From Methylobacterium sp. B4 (lineage in GTDB: Bacteria > Pseudomonadota > Alphaproteobacteria > Rhizobiales > Beijerinckiaceae), in the NCBI RefSeq assembly GCF_003201865.1, contig NZ_QJJJ01000006.1, positions 62,001-126,000 of the forward strand: DNA of 64,000 bases, written 5' to 3'. Shown in pieces: positions 44,556 to 55,519 of the stretch (positions are counted from its first letter, which is position 1; every line of letters starts with the position of its first letter). The position numbers and the translations under genes were made by a program. Below the pieces are notes generated by a model. It saw nothing but the letters and a program-made list of their open reading frames with translations. It was not told where the DNA came from and ran no database searches.

Positions 44556-45440
44556 TCACGCCGACGGAGCTTCCGGCCGCCGCCCCTCCAATGTGGGGCG
44601 CAACGGCGCGACCTCCGCCGCCACGTGGTCCATGAAGGCGCGCACCCGTGCCGCGTGGCGCAGATCCGGATGGGTCAGGAGCCACAGCGAGCCGGCGAGA
44701 TCCGGCTCCGGCCCGGACAGGCGGCGCAGGGCCGCGATCCTGTCGCCGCGGTAGCAGGGCAGCGGACCGATCCCGACGCCCTCGACGATGGCCTCGCACA
44801 GGCCCTGCACGGTGTTGATGCGCAGGGCCACCCGCTCCGGTCCGGCCCGGGCCGCGACGAAGCGCGCGAAGAGCCCGCCGGCCACCGCCTCGCTCGGGCT
44901 GACCCAGGCCGCGTCGGCGGCCTCGGCCTGCACCCGTCCATAGACCGCCCAGGCGATGGTGGCGATGCGCCGGCCGACGAGGTTGGGCGGCGGGTCGCGG
45001 GTGGCGCGCAGGGCCACGTCCGCGTCGCGGCGGGAGAGGTTCAGCGCCTCCTCCGAGACCACGAGATCGACCTGCACCGCCGGGTAGCGCGCCCGGAAGC
45101 GGCCGAGCATCGGCATCAGCAGGTCGGTCACCAGCGTCGCCGCGGCGGTGACGCGCAGGGTGCCGGAGGGCGTCAGCGCCCGGTCGGCCACTTCCCGGTC
45201 GAAGCGCGCGACCTCCTCCTCCATGCGCGCCGCCGCCACGGCCATGGCCTCGCCGGCGGGCGTCGGCACGTAGCCGGAGCGGTGCCGCTCGAACAGGCGC
45301 GTGCCGAGCGCCGCTTCGACCGCGGCGAGGCGCCGGAAGGCGGTGGAGGGATTGATGCCGAGATGCGCCGCGGCCGGCGCCAGCGCTCCCCGCTCGGCCA
45401 CCGCCCGCACAAGGCGGAACTCGTCCCAGGCCACCGGCAT
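44556..45440 (-). CDS. LysR-family transcriptional regulator
   Basis: 294 aa. N-terminal winged helix-turn-helix: [60 protein letters not shown]. An effector domain follows ([20 protein letters not shown]). It is divergent from wrbA, and the 135-bp gap contains palindromes at 45451-45477, the usual LysR arrangement, so it probably controls wrbA and itself. The inducer may be a quinone or redox signal (inference). Confidence 0.92.
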   Translation of the reverse strand: MPVAWDEFRLVRAVAERGALAPAAAHLGINPSTAFRRLAAVEAALGTRLFERHRSGYVPTPAGEAMAVAAARMEEEVARFDREVADRALTPSGTLRVTAAATLVTDLLMPMLGRFRARYPAVQVDLVVSEEALNLSRRDADVALRATRDPPPNLVGRRIATIAWAVYGRVQAEAADAAWVSPSEAVAGGLFARFVAARAGPERVALRINTVQGLCEAIVEGVGIGPLPCYRGDRIAALRRLSGPEPDLAGSLWLLTHPDLRHAARVRAFMDHVAAEVAPLRPTLEGRRPEAPSA

Positions 45441-45450
45441 CGCTCCCCTC

Positions 45451-45477
45451 CTTGCAGATACGCAAGATGCATCTTGC
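45451..45477. promoter_or_regulatory. Candidate LysR operator: GCAAG/CTTGC dyads between lysR and wrbA
   Basis: CTTGCAGATACGCAAG (45451-45466) is a dyad with 5-bp arms, and GCAAGATGCATCTTGC (45462-45477) is a perfect 16-bp palindrome overlapping it. The two share the GCAAG half-site. Overlapping dyads beside a divergent LysR gene are typical regulator binding sites. The T-N11-A spacing of the first dyad fits the family. Confidence 0.62.
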
Positions 45478-45575
45478 ACATCGAGGCGTTCCTGCAAGCG
45501 GGGCGAACCTCCATACTCCGACCGCATTCGATGATCGGGCCGCGTGTCGGGCCCGCCGCGGAAGAGGACAAAGCG

Positions 45576-46175
45576 ATGGCGAAGGTTCTGGTGCTCTACT
45601 ACTCGTCCTGGGGCCACGTGGAGCAGATGGCCAAGGCGGTGGCCGAGGGCGCCCGCGAGGCCGGGGCCGAAGTCGCGGTCAAGCGCGTGCCGGAGCTGGT
45701 GCCGGAGGAGGTGGCCAAGCAGTTCCACTACAAGCTCGAGCAGGACGCGCCGATCGCCACCGTCGAGGAGCTGGCCGATTACGATGCGATCATCTTCGGC
45801 ACGCCGACCCGCTACGGCAACATGGCCGCGCAGATGAAGCAGTTCATCGACCAGACCGGCGGCCTCTGGGCCAAGGGCGCGCTGGTGGGCAAGGTCGGCT
45901 CGGCCTTCACCTCGACCGCCTCGCAGCACGGCGGCCAGGAGACCACCCTGACGAGCTTCCACACGGTGATGTTCCACCACGGCATGGTGGTGGTGGGCCT
46001 GCCCTACAGCTTCGCGGGCCAGAACGGCGTCGAGCAGGTGAAGGGCAACTCGCCCTACGGCGCCACCACGATCGCCGACGGCGACGGCTCGCGCCAGCCC
46101 TCCCAGGTCGAACTCGACGGCGCCCGCTACCAGGGCCGCCACGTGGCCGGAATCGCGGCAAAGCTCGCCGGCTGA
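45576..46175 (+). CDS. wrbA: NAD(P)H:quinone oxidoreductase, WrbA type
   Basis: 199 aa, full length. Flavodoxin-like FMN site [20 protein letters not shown] and the loops [40 protein letters not shown] and the FMN/NADH-side [18 protein letters not shown] are all present. It reduces quinones by two electrons, avoiding semiquinones. Probably under control of the divergent LysR regulator. Confidence 0.96.
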   Translation: MAKVLVLYYSSWGHVEQMAKAVAEGAREAGAEVAVKRVPELVPEEVAKQFHYKLEQDAPIATVEELADYDAIIFGTPTRYGNMAAQMKQFIDQTGGLWAKGALVGKVGSAFTSTASQHGGQETTLTSFHTVMFHHGMVVVGLPYSFAGQNGVEQVKGNSPYGATTIADGDGSRQPSQVELDGARYQGRHVAGIAAKLAG

Positions 46176-46187
46176 GGCGCGTGTTCC

Positions 46188-46215
46188 CTCCTCTCCCCGC
46201 AGGCGGGGAGAGGAG
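46188..46215. terminator. Perfect 13-bp hairpin CTCCTCTCCCCGC-AG-GCGGGGAGAGGAG (wrbA/dsbD gap)
   Basis: Arms at 46188-46200 and 46203-46215 pair perfectly. It lies between convergent wrbA and the DsbD-like gene and shares the core with 42796-42819. Function as a bidirectional terminator is likely, although no T-tract is seen. Confidence 0.6.
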
Positions 46216-46238
46216 ATCAACATCGCTGCGGTCGCGCC

Positions 46239-48362
46239 CTACCGGGCCGCGGCGAGATCGCCCTTGCCGATCGCGGCGAGCACCACCGCCTCGGTGAGGA
46301 GTTGCGGCAACACCTGCGCTTCGCTCGTGCCGCGGTAGACGAGGTAGAGCGGCACGCCGCTGCGCCCGTAGCGCTCCAGGAGGCGGGTGATCTCCGGGTT
46401 CTGATTGGTCCAGTCGCCCTTCAGATAGGCGACCCCGCCTCCCCGGAAGGCCGCCTGCACGCTGTCGCGGGCGAGCACCGTGCGCTCGTTGACCTGGCAG
46501 GTGATGCACCACGCCGCCGTCATGTCCACGAACACCGTGCGCCCCTCCCCGCGCAGGGCGTCGAGACGCGCCTGCGTGAACGCTTCTTCGCCCTGGGCCA
46601 GGGTGGTGCCTCGCGCGGCGGCCCGGTCGCCGTCGAGGGCGGCCACGAGGCCGAGCGCTCCGGCCAGCGCCACCAGCGCCGCCGCCCGGGCGATGCCGGT
46701 GCCGAGCCGCCCCGCGTCGCGGGCGCGCTCCCAGGCCCAGGCGGCCAGCCCCACCAGCACGAGGCCGGTCAGACCGGCGAGCAGGCCGTTGGGCCCGACC
46801 TGCTGGGCGAGCACCCAGATCAGCCACGCCACGGTGGCGTAGACGGGGAAGGCGAGCGCGCCCTTGAGCACGTCCATCCAGGCGCCGGGCCGCGGCAGCC
46901 GGCGCAGCGCCTGCGGAAACGCCGTGAGCGCCAGGAAGGGCAGGGCCAGCCCGAGGCCGAGGCTCGCGAAGACGGTGAGCGCGGTCGCGGGCGACTGCGT
47001 CAGGGCGAAGCCCACCGCCGCGCCCATGAAGGGCGCCGTGCAGGGCGTGGCGACGAGGGTCGCCAGCACGCCGGTGAAGAACGAGCCGGAATAGCCCGCC
47101 CGCCGGGTCAGCCCATCGCCGAGCCCGACGAGCCGCCCACCCAGATGCACCACGCCCGACAGGCTGAGCCCCATGGCGAACAGCCCGTAGGCCAGCAGAG
47201 CCACCACGACCGGCGACTGGAGCTGGAAGCCCCAGCCGATCCCGGCCCCGCCCGCCTTGAGGGCGATCAGGAGGCCGGCGAGACCGAGGAAGCTCGCGAG
47301 CACGCCCGCCGTGTAGGCGAGCCCGTGCAGGCGCACCCGCGCCGTGGATTCCCCCGCTTGCCGCACGAGGCTCAGGACCTTGATCGAGAGGACCGGGAAG
47401 ACGCAGGGCATCAGGTTGAGGATGAGCCCGCCGAGCAGGGCGAGCCCGGCCGCGCTCCACAGGGTCAGGCTTTCCTCCGCCGGGGCGGGCGGGGCCTCGG
47501 CGGCGGGAGCGGTGACGGCGGGCGGAGCCGCGGGCGCTTCGCCGAGCGCAAAGGCCCTGCGCGCGCCGGCCTCGGTAAGCGCGAGCACGCCGGCCAGCGC
47601 CTCGGGCGGTTGCTTGGCGTCCCCCGGCGTGAGGGTCAGATGCAGGCCGGCGGCATCGACGGTCAGGTCCTGGGGGGCGGCGTTCTCGATCGCGCCCTCG
47701 GCGTAGGGGAAGAAGGCCGCGCCGCTCACGCTCTCCGCCGCCAGCCCCGTTCGGTCGAGATGCAGCACGAGGCGGTCCCCCTCGCGGCTGGTGCGCACCG
47801 GGCCGGGGGCGGCCTCGGGCAGGGCGGCGCGGGCGCGAGCGAACAGGGCCGCCTGCCCCGAAGCCGGCTCGGTGGAGGCGGCCACGGGCAGGTCGAGGCT
47901 CAGCTCCGCCGATCCCGGAATGCAGATCTCCTCGCAGACGAGGTAGGAGAGCGTGCCGGCCAGTCGCACCGTCTCTCCCGGCGCGGCCTTCGCGGGGACG
48001 GTCAGCGGCACGAGCAGGGTGACCGCGCCCTCGTAGCCGAAATTCATCAGGGTCTGGACCGGGATGCGCTCCGGGACTGGCCAGTCCACCGCGCCGACGG
48101 AGAAGCCTGCGGGCAGCCGCCACGCCATCTCCGGCGGCAGGCCGGAATCGCCGGGATTGCGCCAGTAGACGTGCCAGCCCGGCTTCATCACCATGTGCAG
48201 GCCGAGCGTCGCGGTGCGGCCGGGCACCAGGGCCTCGCTCTCCGCGACGAGGCTCGCCCGCACCAGATCCTTCGCCTTGGCGGCCGTCAGCGTGCCCTGC
48301 GCCAGGGCGGGGGCGGCAAACGTCAGGGCGAGAGCCAGGATCGGCGTGAGAAGGCGAAGCAT
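46239..48362 (-). CDS. DsbD-like protein-disulfide reductase
   Basis: 707 aa. Signal peptide at residues 1-22 (LALTFAAPALAQG), an N-terminal periplasmic DsbD-alpha-like domain with YLVCEEICIPG, then eight membrane segments from about residue 300 (LALLGGLILNLMPCVFPVLS carries the conserved Cys), with a second membrane Cys in LVATPCTAPFMG, and a C-terminal thioredoxin domain with CITC in TAAWCITCQVNERTV. It carries electrons from cytoplasmic thioredoxin to periplasmic thiol proteins, and is of the ScsB/long DsbD kind. Start at 48362 fits the signal peptide. Confidence 0.9.
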   Translation of the reverse strand: MLRLLTPILALALTFAAPALAQGTLTAAKAKDLVRASLVAESEALVPGRTATLGLHMVMKPGWHVYWRNPGDSGLPPEMAWRLPAGFSVGAVDWPVPERIPVQTLMNFGYEGAVTLLVPLTVPAKAAPGETVRLAGTLSYLVCEEICIPGSAELSLDLPVAASTEPASGQAALFARARAALPEAAPGPVRTSREGDRLVLHLDRTGLAAESVSGAAFFPYAEGAIENAAPQDLTVDAAGLHLTLTPGDAKQPPEALAGVLALTEAGARRAFALGEAPAAPPAVTAPAAEAPPAPAEESLTLWSAAGLALLGGLILNLMPCVFPVLSIKVLSLVRQAGESTARVRLHGLAYTAGVLASFLGLAGLLIALKAGGAGIGWGFQLQSPVVVALLAYGLFAMGLSLSGVVHLGGRLVGLGDGLTRRAGYSGSFFTGVLATLVATPCTAPFMGAAVGFALTQSPATALTVFASLGLGLALPFLALTAFPQALRRLPRPGAWMDVLKGALAFPVYATVAWLIWVLAQQVGPNGLLAGLTGLVLVGLAAWAWERARDAGRLGTGIARAAALVALAGALGLVAALDGDRAAARGTTLAQGEEAFTQARLDALRGEGRTVFVDMTAAWCITCQVNERTVLARDSVQAAFRGGGVAYLKGDWTNQNPEITRLLERYGRSGVPLYLVYRGTSEAQVLPQLLTEAVVLAAIGKGDLAAAR

Positions 48363-48473
48363 CGAGCGTCCCTGCGGGCGGGCCGGTCCCGGCAAGCGGG
48401 TCCGGCCGGGCAGGGATAGCAGACCTCGGCCGCGAAGTGAGCCGCGGCCTCACGGCGCGTCGGGCCGTCCGCC

Positions 48474-50531
48474 TCAGGCCTCCGGCACGTTCCGCTCCAA
48501 CTCGTCGAGCCAGGCCCGGGCGCTGGCATCGGAGGGGGCGCGCCAATCGCCGCGAGGGGAGAGGGCGCCGCCCGCCGAGACCTTCGGTCCGTTGGGCAGC
48601 GCCGAGCGCTTGAACTGGCTGAAGCGGAAGAAGCGGTCGAGGAAGACGTGGAGCCAGCGCCGGATCTCCGGCAGGCCGTAGGCCACGCGCTTGGCCTCCG
48701 GGAAGTCCGGCGGCCAGTCGCCCGCACCCGCATCCGCCCAGGCATGCAGCGCGAGATAGGCGATCTTCGAGGGCGGGAAGCCGTGGCGCAGGGTGAACCA
48801 CAGCGAGAAGTCCTGCAGCGCGTAGGGGCCGATCTTGGCCTCCGTGCTCTGCGGCCCCTCCCCCTCGGTCGCCGGCACGAGTTCGGGCGAGATCTCGGTG
48901 TCGAGCACCGCCCGCAGGGTCCTATTCTCTTCCTCGCCGAATTGCCCCGAGGAAATCACCCAGCGGATCAGGTGCTGGATCAGGGTCTTGGGCACGCCCG
49001 CGTTGACGCCGTAATGGCTCATCTGGTCGCCGACGCCGTAGGTGCTCCAGCCGAGCGCCAGTTCCGAGAGGTCGCCGGTGCCGATGACGATGCCGCCGTG
49101 CTGGTTGGCCAGCCGGAACAGGTAATCGGTGCGCAGGCCCGCCTGCACGTTCTCGAAGGTGACGTCGTAGACCGCCTCGCCCCGCCCGAAGGGGTGGCCC
49201 ATATCCGCCAGCATCTGCCGGGCGGCGGGGCGGATGTCGATCTCCTCCGCCGTGGTGCCGAGCGCCCGCATCAGGGCGTGGGCGTTGGTCTTGGTCTCGT
49301 CGGAGGTGGCGAAGCCCGGCAGGGTGTAGGCCAGGATGTCCTTTCGCGGCAGCCCGAGCCGATCGAAGGCCTTCGCGACGACGATGAGCGCATGGGTGGA
49401 ATCGAGCCCGCCGGAAACGCCGATCACCGCGCGCTTGGTGCCCGTGGCCGCGAGCCGCTGGGCGAGGCCGGCGACCTGGATGTTGTAGGCCTCGTAGCAA
49501 TCCTGGGCGAGGCGGGCCGGGTCGGAGGGCACGAAGGGGAAGCGCTCGACCCGGCGCTTGAGGCCGAGATCGCCCTGCGGCGGATCGAGCCGGAAGCCGA
49601 TACTGCGATAGGGCCGGTCCCCGCGGTCGCGGGCGTTGTCGTCGAAGCTGCCGGCCTGGAGGCGCTCCTGCGCGATCAGGTCGAGGTCGATATCGGCCAG
49701 GGTCACGACCGGACCTTCGGGGAAGCGCGCGCCCTCCGCCAGCCGCACGCCGTTCTCGTCGATGCTGGTCTGCCCGTCCCAGGACAGGTCGGTGGTGGAT
49801 TCGCCCGTGCCGGCGGCGGCGTAGACGTAGGCGCACAGGCCCCGCATCGAGGCGGCCCGGGTGAGGAGCGCGCGGGACTCCGCCCGGCCGACGGTGATCG
49901 GGCTGCCCGACGGGTTGGCGATCACCGTCGCGCCCGCCAGCACGGCCTCCATGCCCGTGGTCTGCGGCACCCAGAGATCCTCGCAGACCTCGATCGCCAG
50001 GCGGAAGCGGGGCAGGTCGTCGGCGGCGAAGATCAGGTCGGTGCCGAAGGGGGCCTCCTCGCCGCCGAGGCGGATCGTCTCGCCGGTGATGCCCGCACCG
50101 GAGGCGAAGTGGCGCTTCTCGTAGAACTCCCGGTAGTTCGGCAGGTAGCTCTTCGGCACGACGCCCAGCAGCCGCCCGCCCTGGATCGCCAGGGCGGCGT
50201 TGTAGAGCCGGTTGCGCCAGCGGCAGGGCGCGCCGACCACGAGCAGGGGCGTGAGCCCGGCGCTCTCGGCGACCAGCCGCGCCACGCCCGCCTCCACCGC
50301 GTCGAGCAGCGCGCTCTGCAGCAGGAGGTCCTCGATGGCGTAGGAGGACAGGCAGAGTTCGGGGAAGACCGCCAGCGCCGCGCCGGCCGCGTGGGCCTCC
50401 CGCGCGAGCGCCAGGATGTCCTCGGCGTTGGCCGCCGGGTCGCCGGGATGGCTGCGCCCGGTACAGGCCGCCACGCGGGCGAAGCCATGCCGGTAGAGGG
50501 AGCGGAAGGCGTCGGGCGAAGGGGGAGTCAC
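48474..50531 (-). CDS. nadE: Glutamine-dependent NAD(+) synthase
   Basis: 685 aa from the GTG at 50531 (upstream codons look non-coding). N-terminal nitrilase-type glutaminase domain: Glu in [19 protein letters not shown], Lys in [16 protein letters not shown], Cys in [13 protein letters not shown]-terminal synthetase: ATP-binding [31 protein letters not shown]. It amidates deamido-NAD using glutamine. The ribosome site is weak. Divergent from the FtsK gene. Confidence 0.94.
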   Translation of the reverse strand: MTPPSPDAFRSLYRHGFARVAACTGRSHPGDPAANAEDILALAREAHAAGAALAVFPELCLSSYAIEDLLLQSALLDAVEAGVARLVAESAGLTPLLVVGAPCRWRNRLYNAALAIQGGRLLGVVPKSYLPNYREFYEKRHFASGAGITGETIRLGGEEAPFGTDLIFAADDLPRFRLAIEVCEDLWVPQTTGMEAVLAGATVIANPSGSPITVGRAESRALLTRAASMRGLCAYVYAAAGTGESTTDLSWDGQTSIDENGVRLAEGARFPEGPVVTLADIDLDLIAQERLQAGSFDDNARDRGDRPYRSIGFRLDPPQGDLGLKRRVERFPFVPSDPARLAQDCYEAYNIQVAGLAQRLAATGTKRAVIGVSGGLDSTHALIVVAKAFDRLGLPRKDILAYTLPGFATSDETKTNAHALMRALGTTAEEIDIRPAARQMLADMGHPFGRGEAVYDVTFENVQAGLRTDYLFRLANQHGGIVIGTGDLSELALGWSTYGVGDQMSHYGVNAGVPKTLIQHLIRWVISSGQFGEEENRTLRAVLDTEISPELVPATEGEGPQSTEAKIGPYALQDFSLWFTLRHGFPPSKIAYLALHAWADAGAGDWPPDFPEAKRVAYGLPEIRRWLHVFLDRFFRFSQFKRSALPNGPKVSAGGALSPRGDWRAPSDASARAWLDELERNVPEA

Positions 50532-50809
50532 CGGGATCTCGAAGCTCGCCTGATGTGGCAGGACAGTCTGCCAGCGCGTTGTGAAAACATCATTTTCCCC
50601 GATGCATCCGCGCCGCCGCAGCGGACGCGGCCGGCCCTGCCACCGGGCATCGGGAATGCCGTGCAAAGGTCCAACCGTCCTCGACGATATCCGGTTCGCG
50701 CGCCACGTGCACCGCCGGGGCCGGGACGGTCGGAGGAGGGGGAGGGCAAGCGTTCGTTAACGACGATCCGCCTACCGTGAGGGACGAACCGCTCCGCAGG
50801 AGCCGGACC

Positions 50810-53800
50810 TTGTTTCGAGTCATCTCACAGATCATGCGCGCATCGGGACGGCCTCCCTATTCCCATCGTGATCCGTCGCGGCCGAGCCGCGGCGGCGACC
50901 GCCTGGACCGGTCGATCGGCGGCTTCGCCCATCGGCTGATGAGTCTGCGCTCCAACCTCGCCCGCCGCATCGCGGGCACGCCCCCGGCCCCGCCGCGGGC
51001 GCTCCCCCAATCCCTGCCCCACCCGGCCCTGCCGCAACCGGGCGTCGATGCGTTCGACGCAGGCAGCGTGCCGAGCTGGCTGGTGCCGCCCGGCGCGATG
51101 CTCGGGCGCGCGCCCGCGGCGGCGGAGACATGGACCGCAGAGGACGAGCGGGGCCTGTACGCGGCGGGGATGCCGGGCCTCGACCCGCATCAGGCCTTCC
51201 CCCCGGAGCCCGCCTGTGACGGGTTGCCGGAGAGCACGTTCGAGAGCCGCATCGACCCCCGGGCCTCCGGCCCCGGCGTCCTGGTGCGCACGCCCCGCCG
51301 CCCGGCCGCCATCGCCCCGGAAGCCGGCGCCGTCCCGCTCCACGGGCTGGCCGCGCCGCAGGCATCCCTCCACGCCGCGCCGCAGACGCTTCCCGAGGCG
51401 GTGCGCTTCACCCGCACCCCCGACACCGTGCTGATGGAACGCCGCCGGCAGGCGCTGGAGGCCGAGCGCGAGGCGCAGGCCCGGGCCCAGGCCCTGCTCG
51501 ACGCCCAGGCCGCCGCCGAGGCTGCGGCCCGCGAGGCGGAGCGGGCCCGTGAGGCGGCGGAGCGCGAGGCCGCCGAACGCGCGGCGCAGCTGGCTGCCGA
51601 GCGGGCCGAGGCCGCGCGGCTGCGCGCCGAGCAGGCGGGCGAGGAAGTGCCGATCTGGCGCCGCCCCTTCGTGCCGCCGCCGGGCGTCAGCTTCTTCCGC
51701 ACGCCCGACCGACGCCTGAAGCCCGCCGTTCCGGCGCCGCAGGCCGCGATGCCGGTGGCGGAGCCCGTGATCGAGGCTGCCTACGTCGAGGAGAGCCATG
51801 CCGGATCCGCACCGGACGGCCTGCCGCTGACCATGCTGGCTGCCGCGGAATCCGTCCCGGCGATCCTCGGAACCTACGCGCCCTTCATCCCGCCGGTCCC
51901 GGCCGAGCCGTCCGACTGGTCGGACGTGCCGGATTGGTCCGCCCTGCACGGCTGGTTCGGCCCCGCCGAATCCGCGGTCGAGATCGCCGAGCCGGTGTCC
52001 CGGGCCGCGGCGCAGCCCGCCGCACAGCGCCTCGTGCTGAGCGCCATGGCGGCCCGCGCCGCGATCCGGCCGGCCCGTCCGCTCGTCGCCGCGCCCGCCG
52101 CGCAGTCCGCACCCGCGCAGGCCGTGCTGTACGCCGCGCCGTCGGCCCCGGCGGCCGCGCCCTTCGCCGCTCGGCCCTTTACCGCTCAGCCCTTCGCGGC
52201 TCGGCCCCCCGCTCCGCCGGTCGCGGCGCAGCCGGTGTCCGTCCCGGCCCAACCCGCGCCGCAGGCCCCCTCCCCTGCGCAGGCGCTGGCGCCGCTGACG
52301 ATTCCGGCGCGGCCCGTCCTGCTGCGCACCAAGGTCGGTGCCGAGGCCGAAGTGGCCGAGGAGGCCGCCGAGGAGACGGCGCAAGACACTGCGTCCGACA
52401 CTGCGTCCGACCTCGCGTCCAACTTCGCGCACGACTTCGAAGCCGAGGCTGAGGCCGCGATCGAGACCGTCTCCGCGCAACCCGTCGCGGCAGAGCCCGA
52501 AAACCGTCCCCGGGCGATCCTGCCCGAGCGCCCGACACTGATCCCCGCCGGCCGCCACCTGGAGATGTCGTTCGTCGGCAACGCCGACTATTCCCTGCCC
52601 TCGCTCGAACTGCTCGCCGAGCCGCCCCTGCCCGACGGCGAGGAGGTCGATGCGGACGAGCTGGAGCAGAACGCCCTCAACCTCCAGCAGACCGTGCAGG
52701 ATTTCGGCGTGCGCGGCGACATCCTGGCCGTGCGCCCCGGCCCCGTCGTCACCCTCTACGAGCTGGAGCCGGCGCCCGGCACCAAGTCTTCCCGCGTGAT
52801 CGGCCTGTCGGACGACATCGCCCGCTCGATGTCCGCCGTCTCCGCCCGCGTCGCCGTCGTGCCCGGCCGCAACGTGATCGGCATCGAGCTGCCGAACCCC
52901 GTGCGCGAGACCGTGTACCTGCGCGAGCTGCTCGCCTCGGTCGATTTCGTCGAGACCAAGCACAAGCTCGCCTTGTGCCTGGGCAAGAACATCGGCGGCG
53001 AGCCGATCATCGCCGATCTGGCCCGCATGCCGCACCTGCTGGTGGCCGGCACCACCGGCTCGGGCAAGTCGGTGGCCATCAACACCATGATCCTGTCACT
53101 CCTCTACCGGCTCAAGCCCGAAGAGTGCCGCCTGATCATGGTCGATCCCAAGATGCTGGAGCTGTCGGTCTACGACGGCATCCCGCACCTGCTCTCCCCC
53201 GTCGTCATCGACCCGAAGAAGGCGGTCATCGCCCTCAAATGGGCCGTGCGCGAGATGGAGGAGCGCTACAAGAAGATGTCGAAGATCAGCGTGCGCAACA
53301 TCGACGGGTACAATGCCCGGATGAAGGAGGCGCGCGAGCGGGGCGAGATCATCACCCGCACGGTCCAGACCGGCTTCGACCGCACCACCGGCGAGGCGGT
53401 GTTCGAAGAGCAGGAGATGGACCTCTCGGCCCTGCCCTACATCGTGATCGTGGTCGACGAGATGGCCGACCTGATGATGGTGGCGGGCAAGGACATCGAG
53501 GGCGCGATCCAGCGCCTCGCGCAGATGGCGCGGGCGGCGGGCATCCACCTGATCATGGCGACGCAGCGGCCCTCGGTCGACGTCATCACCGGCACGATCA
53601 AGGCGAACTTCCCGACCCGCATCTCCTTCCAGGTCACGAGCAAGATCGATAGCCGCACGATCCTGGGCGAGATGGGCGCCGAGCAGCTGCTGGGCCAGGG
53701 CGACATGCTGTTCATGGCCGGCGGCGGGCGCACCACCCGCGTGCACGGGCCGTTCTGCTCGGACTCCGAGGTCGAGACGGTGGTGGCGCATCTCAAGCGC

Positions 53801-54205
53801 CAGGGCCGGCCTTCCTATCTCGAGGCGGTCACCGCCGATGACGGCTCGTCCGACCAGCCGGAAAAGCCCGCCAAGGGCTCGAAGGCGGCCAAAGCCGAGA
53901 AGGACGACTTCGCGGAGGCCGAGGAGGCCGACGCGCCGGTCTTCGACATCGGCGCCTTCGCGGCCAGTGCGGGCGCGGAGGGCGGCGAGCTCTACGAGCA
54001 GGCCATCGCCGTGGTGCTGCGCGACCGCAAGGCCTCGACCAGCTACATCCAGCGCCGCCTCCAGATCGGCTACAACCGCGCCGCCTCCATCATGGAGCGG
54101 ATGGAGATCGAGGGAATCGTCGGGCCGGCCAACCATGCGGGCAAGCGCGAGATCCTGGTCGAGGGTCTCTCGGGCGCTCCGTCCGGCGGCTACGACGACG
54201 AGTAG
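50810..54205 (+). CDS. ftsK: FtsK/SpoIIIE DNA translocase without N-terminal membrane domain
   Basis: 1,131 aa from the TTG at 50810, which has AGGAG 7 bases upstream; GTG at 50777 and ATG at 50834 are alternatives. The first 580 residues are Pro/Ala-rich with an Ala-Glu coiled coil near 210-270, and no hydrophobic helix is visible, unlike canonical FtsK. The motor follows: Walker [14 protein letters not shown] (about residue 745), Walker [17 protein letters not shown]-like region [13 protein letters not shown], and the gamma winged helix with [19 protein letters not shown]. It should pump DNA and bind KOPS sites. Many alphaproteobacteria carry a second, membrane-bound FtsK elsewhere. Confidence 0.9.
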   Translation: MFRVISQIMRASGRPPYSHRDPSRPSRGGDRLDRSIGGFAHRLMSLRSNLARRIAGTPPAPPRALPQSLPHPALPQPGVDAFDAGSVPSWLVPPGAMLGRAPAAAETWTAEDERGLYAAGMPGLDPHQAFPPEPACDGLPESTFESRIDPRASGPGVLVRTPRRPAAIAPEAGAVPLHGLAAPQASLHAAPQTLPEAVRFTRTPDTVLMERRRQALEAEREAQARAQALLDAQAAAEAAAREAERAREAAEREAAERAAQLAAERAEAARLRAEQAGEEVPIWRRPFVPPPGVSFFRTPDRRLKPAVPAPQAAMPVAEPVIEAAYVEESHAGSAPDGLPLTMLAAAESVPAILGTYAPFIPPVPAEPSDWSDVPDWSALHGWFGPAESAVEIAEPVSRAAAQPAAQRLVLSAMAARAAIRPARPLVAAPAAQSAPAQAVLYAAPSAPAAAPFAARPFTAQPFAARPPAPPVAAQPVSVPAQPAPQAPSPAQALAPLTIPARPVLLRTKVGAEAEVAEEAAEETAQDTASDTASDLASNFAHDFEAEAEAAIETVSAQPVAAEPENRPRAILPERPTLIPAGRHLEMSFVGNADYSLPSLELLAEPPLPDGEEVDADELEQNALNLQQTVQDFGVRGDILAVRPGPVVTLYELEPAPGTKSSRVIGLSDDIARSMSAVSARVAVVPGRNVIGIELPNPVRETVYLRELLASVDFVETKHKLALCLGKNIGGEPIIADLARMPHLLVAGTTGSGKSVAINTMILSLLYRLKPEECRLIMVDPKMLELSVYDGIPHLLSPVVIDPKKAVIALKWAVREMEERYKKMSKISVRNIDGYNARMKEARERGEIITRTVQTGFDRTTGEAVFEEQEMDLSALPYIVIVVDEMADLMMVAGKDIEGAIQRLAQMARAAGIHLIMATQRPSVDVITGTIKANFPTRISFQVTSKIDSRTILGEMGAEQLLGQGDMLFMAGGGRTTRVHGPFCSDSEVETVVAHLKRQGRPSYLEAVTADDGSSDQPEKPAKGSKAAKAEKDDFAEAEEADAPVFDIGAFAASAGAEGGELYEQAIAVVLRDRKASTSYIQRRLQIGYNRAASIMERMEIEGIVGPANHAGKREILVEGLSGAPSGGYDDE

Positions 54206-54352
54206 CACCTGCGATCCCGGTCCCCGTCGCATATTCGCCACAGGGGCCGGGTCTACCCGAACCACGACATCCGGACGCTCCGCCGCAAGGCGCGTCCGCA
54301 CCGGGGCGGCCCCGGCCCCGCGCGCCCGCAAGCTTTCGGAGATGCCCACACG

Positions 54353-55303
54353 ATGACTGGCCGACGCCTCCGCCCCGCCGCCGGTCCGCTGCTCGTGGTC
54401 GCCGCGCTGACGTTCCAGCCGCTTCCGGCGAGCGCCCAGGTCTCCTCGTTCCTCGACGGCCTGTTCGGCCGCAAGGAGGAGCCGGCGCCGCCCCCGGCCG
54501 CTGCGCCCGAGCCGGAGGCCGCTCCGGCCCCGGCCAAGAAGGCGGCGCAGAAGCCGGGCAAGGGCACTGAGAAGGCGGCCGAGAAGGGGTCGGACAAGGC
54601 CACCGAGAAGACCGGCAGCGTCAAGGCGGCGGCCAAGCCCGGCACGCCCGCCCCCGCGGCGCCGGCCGCGGCTTCCGGCACGCGGGTCGCGGCGGTGGGC
54701 GCGCCCAGCCTCGGCGCCTCGCTCCAGGATGCCGACCCGGCCACCATCGTGGCGGGGGCCAACGCCTACTTCAACGGCTTCCAGACCCTGACCGGCTCGT
54801 TCATCCAGATCGGCGCGGACGGGCGCCGCATCGGCGGCAAGCTCACGCTGGCCAAGCCCGGGCGCCTGCGCTTCGAGTACGACCAGCCTTCCCCGCTCGA
54901 AGTGGTGGCCGACGGCACCTCGGTCGCCGTGCGCGACCGCAAGCTCAACACGCAGGATCTCTACTTCATCTCGCAGACGCCGCTGAAATTCCTGCTGCGC
55001 GACAAGATCGATCTCGCCCGCGACCTGAACGTGACGGACGTGTCCAACGATCCGGGCGGCATCCGCATCGGACTGGAAGACCGCTCGACGCTGGGTGGCA
55101 CCTCGAAGATCCAGCTCTACTTCGACGCCGAGATGAAGACCCTCTCGCAGTGGCGGATCACCGACCCGCAAGGCTACCTCACCACGGTGCAGCTCTCGAA
55201 CCTGCAGAAGGGCAAGGCCGTCGACGGCGCCCTGTTCTTCATCAATTACGGTCGCGCCGAGGACAAGGCCATGCAGCGTCAGATCCAGAGCCAGAATCCC
55301 TGA
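54353..55303 (+). CDS. lolA: LolA-like outer membrane lipoprotein carrier protein
   Basis: 316 aa. Signal peptide at residues 1-28 (LLVVAALTFQPLPASAQ). A long Lys/Ala/Pro linker (residues 40-110, KKAAQKPGKGTEKAAEKGSD and so on) is unusual. The LolA fold begins near 135: FQTLTGSFIQIGADGRRIGG, LTLAKPGRLRFEYDQPSPLE, LYFDAEMKTLSQWRITDPQG. LolA shuttles lipoproteins across the periplasm from LolCDE to the outer membrane. Follows ftsK by 147 bp in the same direction, as in many alphaproteobacteria. Confidence 0.9.
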   Translation: MTGRRLRPAAGPLLVVAALTFQPLPASAQVSSFLDGLFGRKEEPAPPPAAAPEPEAAPAPAKKAAQKPGKGTEKAAEKGSDKATEKTGSVKAAAKPGTPAPAAPAAASGTRVAAVGAPSLGASLQDADPATIVAGANAYFNGFQTLTGSFIQIGADGRRIGGKLTLAKPGRLRFEYDQPSPLEVVADGTSVAVRDRKLNTQDLYFISQTPLKFLLRDKIDLARDLNVTDVSNDPGGIRIGLEDRSTLGGTSKIQLYFDAEMKTLSQWRITDPQGYLTTVQLSNLQKGKAVDGALFFINYGRAEDKAMQRQIQSQNP

Positions 55304-55519
55304 GCCGAACACCGAGGCTACAGGCGATAACATGGATTGACTTGAACGCTGCGCCGCCGGGCTTTTTCTCGACATCCTATGTTATGGGCGGTGATTATCC
55401 TGCAAGAATGTCGGGAATAGGCTCCGAGAGCCGCCGACTTTAAGGATCTGTTGAGGCGGCGAGCGGCCAATGGACGGGCCGTCCACGGGAGGCGGCCCAA
55501 CGGGACGTTGTCCGGCCGC

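Noticed and set aside
55320..55390. Riboswitch or small RNA between lolA and the GGDEF-EAL gene
   Set aside because: ATAACATGGAT and ATCCTATGTTAT pair imperfectly across about 40 bases, but no known riboswitch core or promoter is recognisable.
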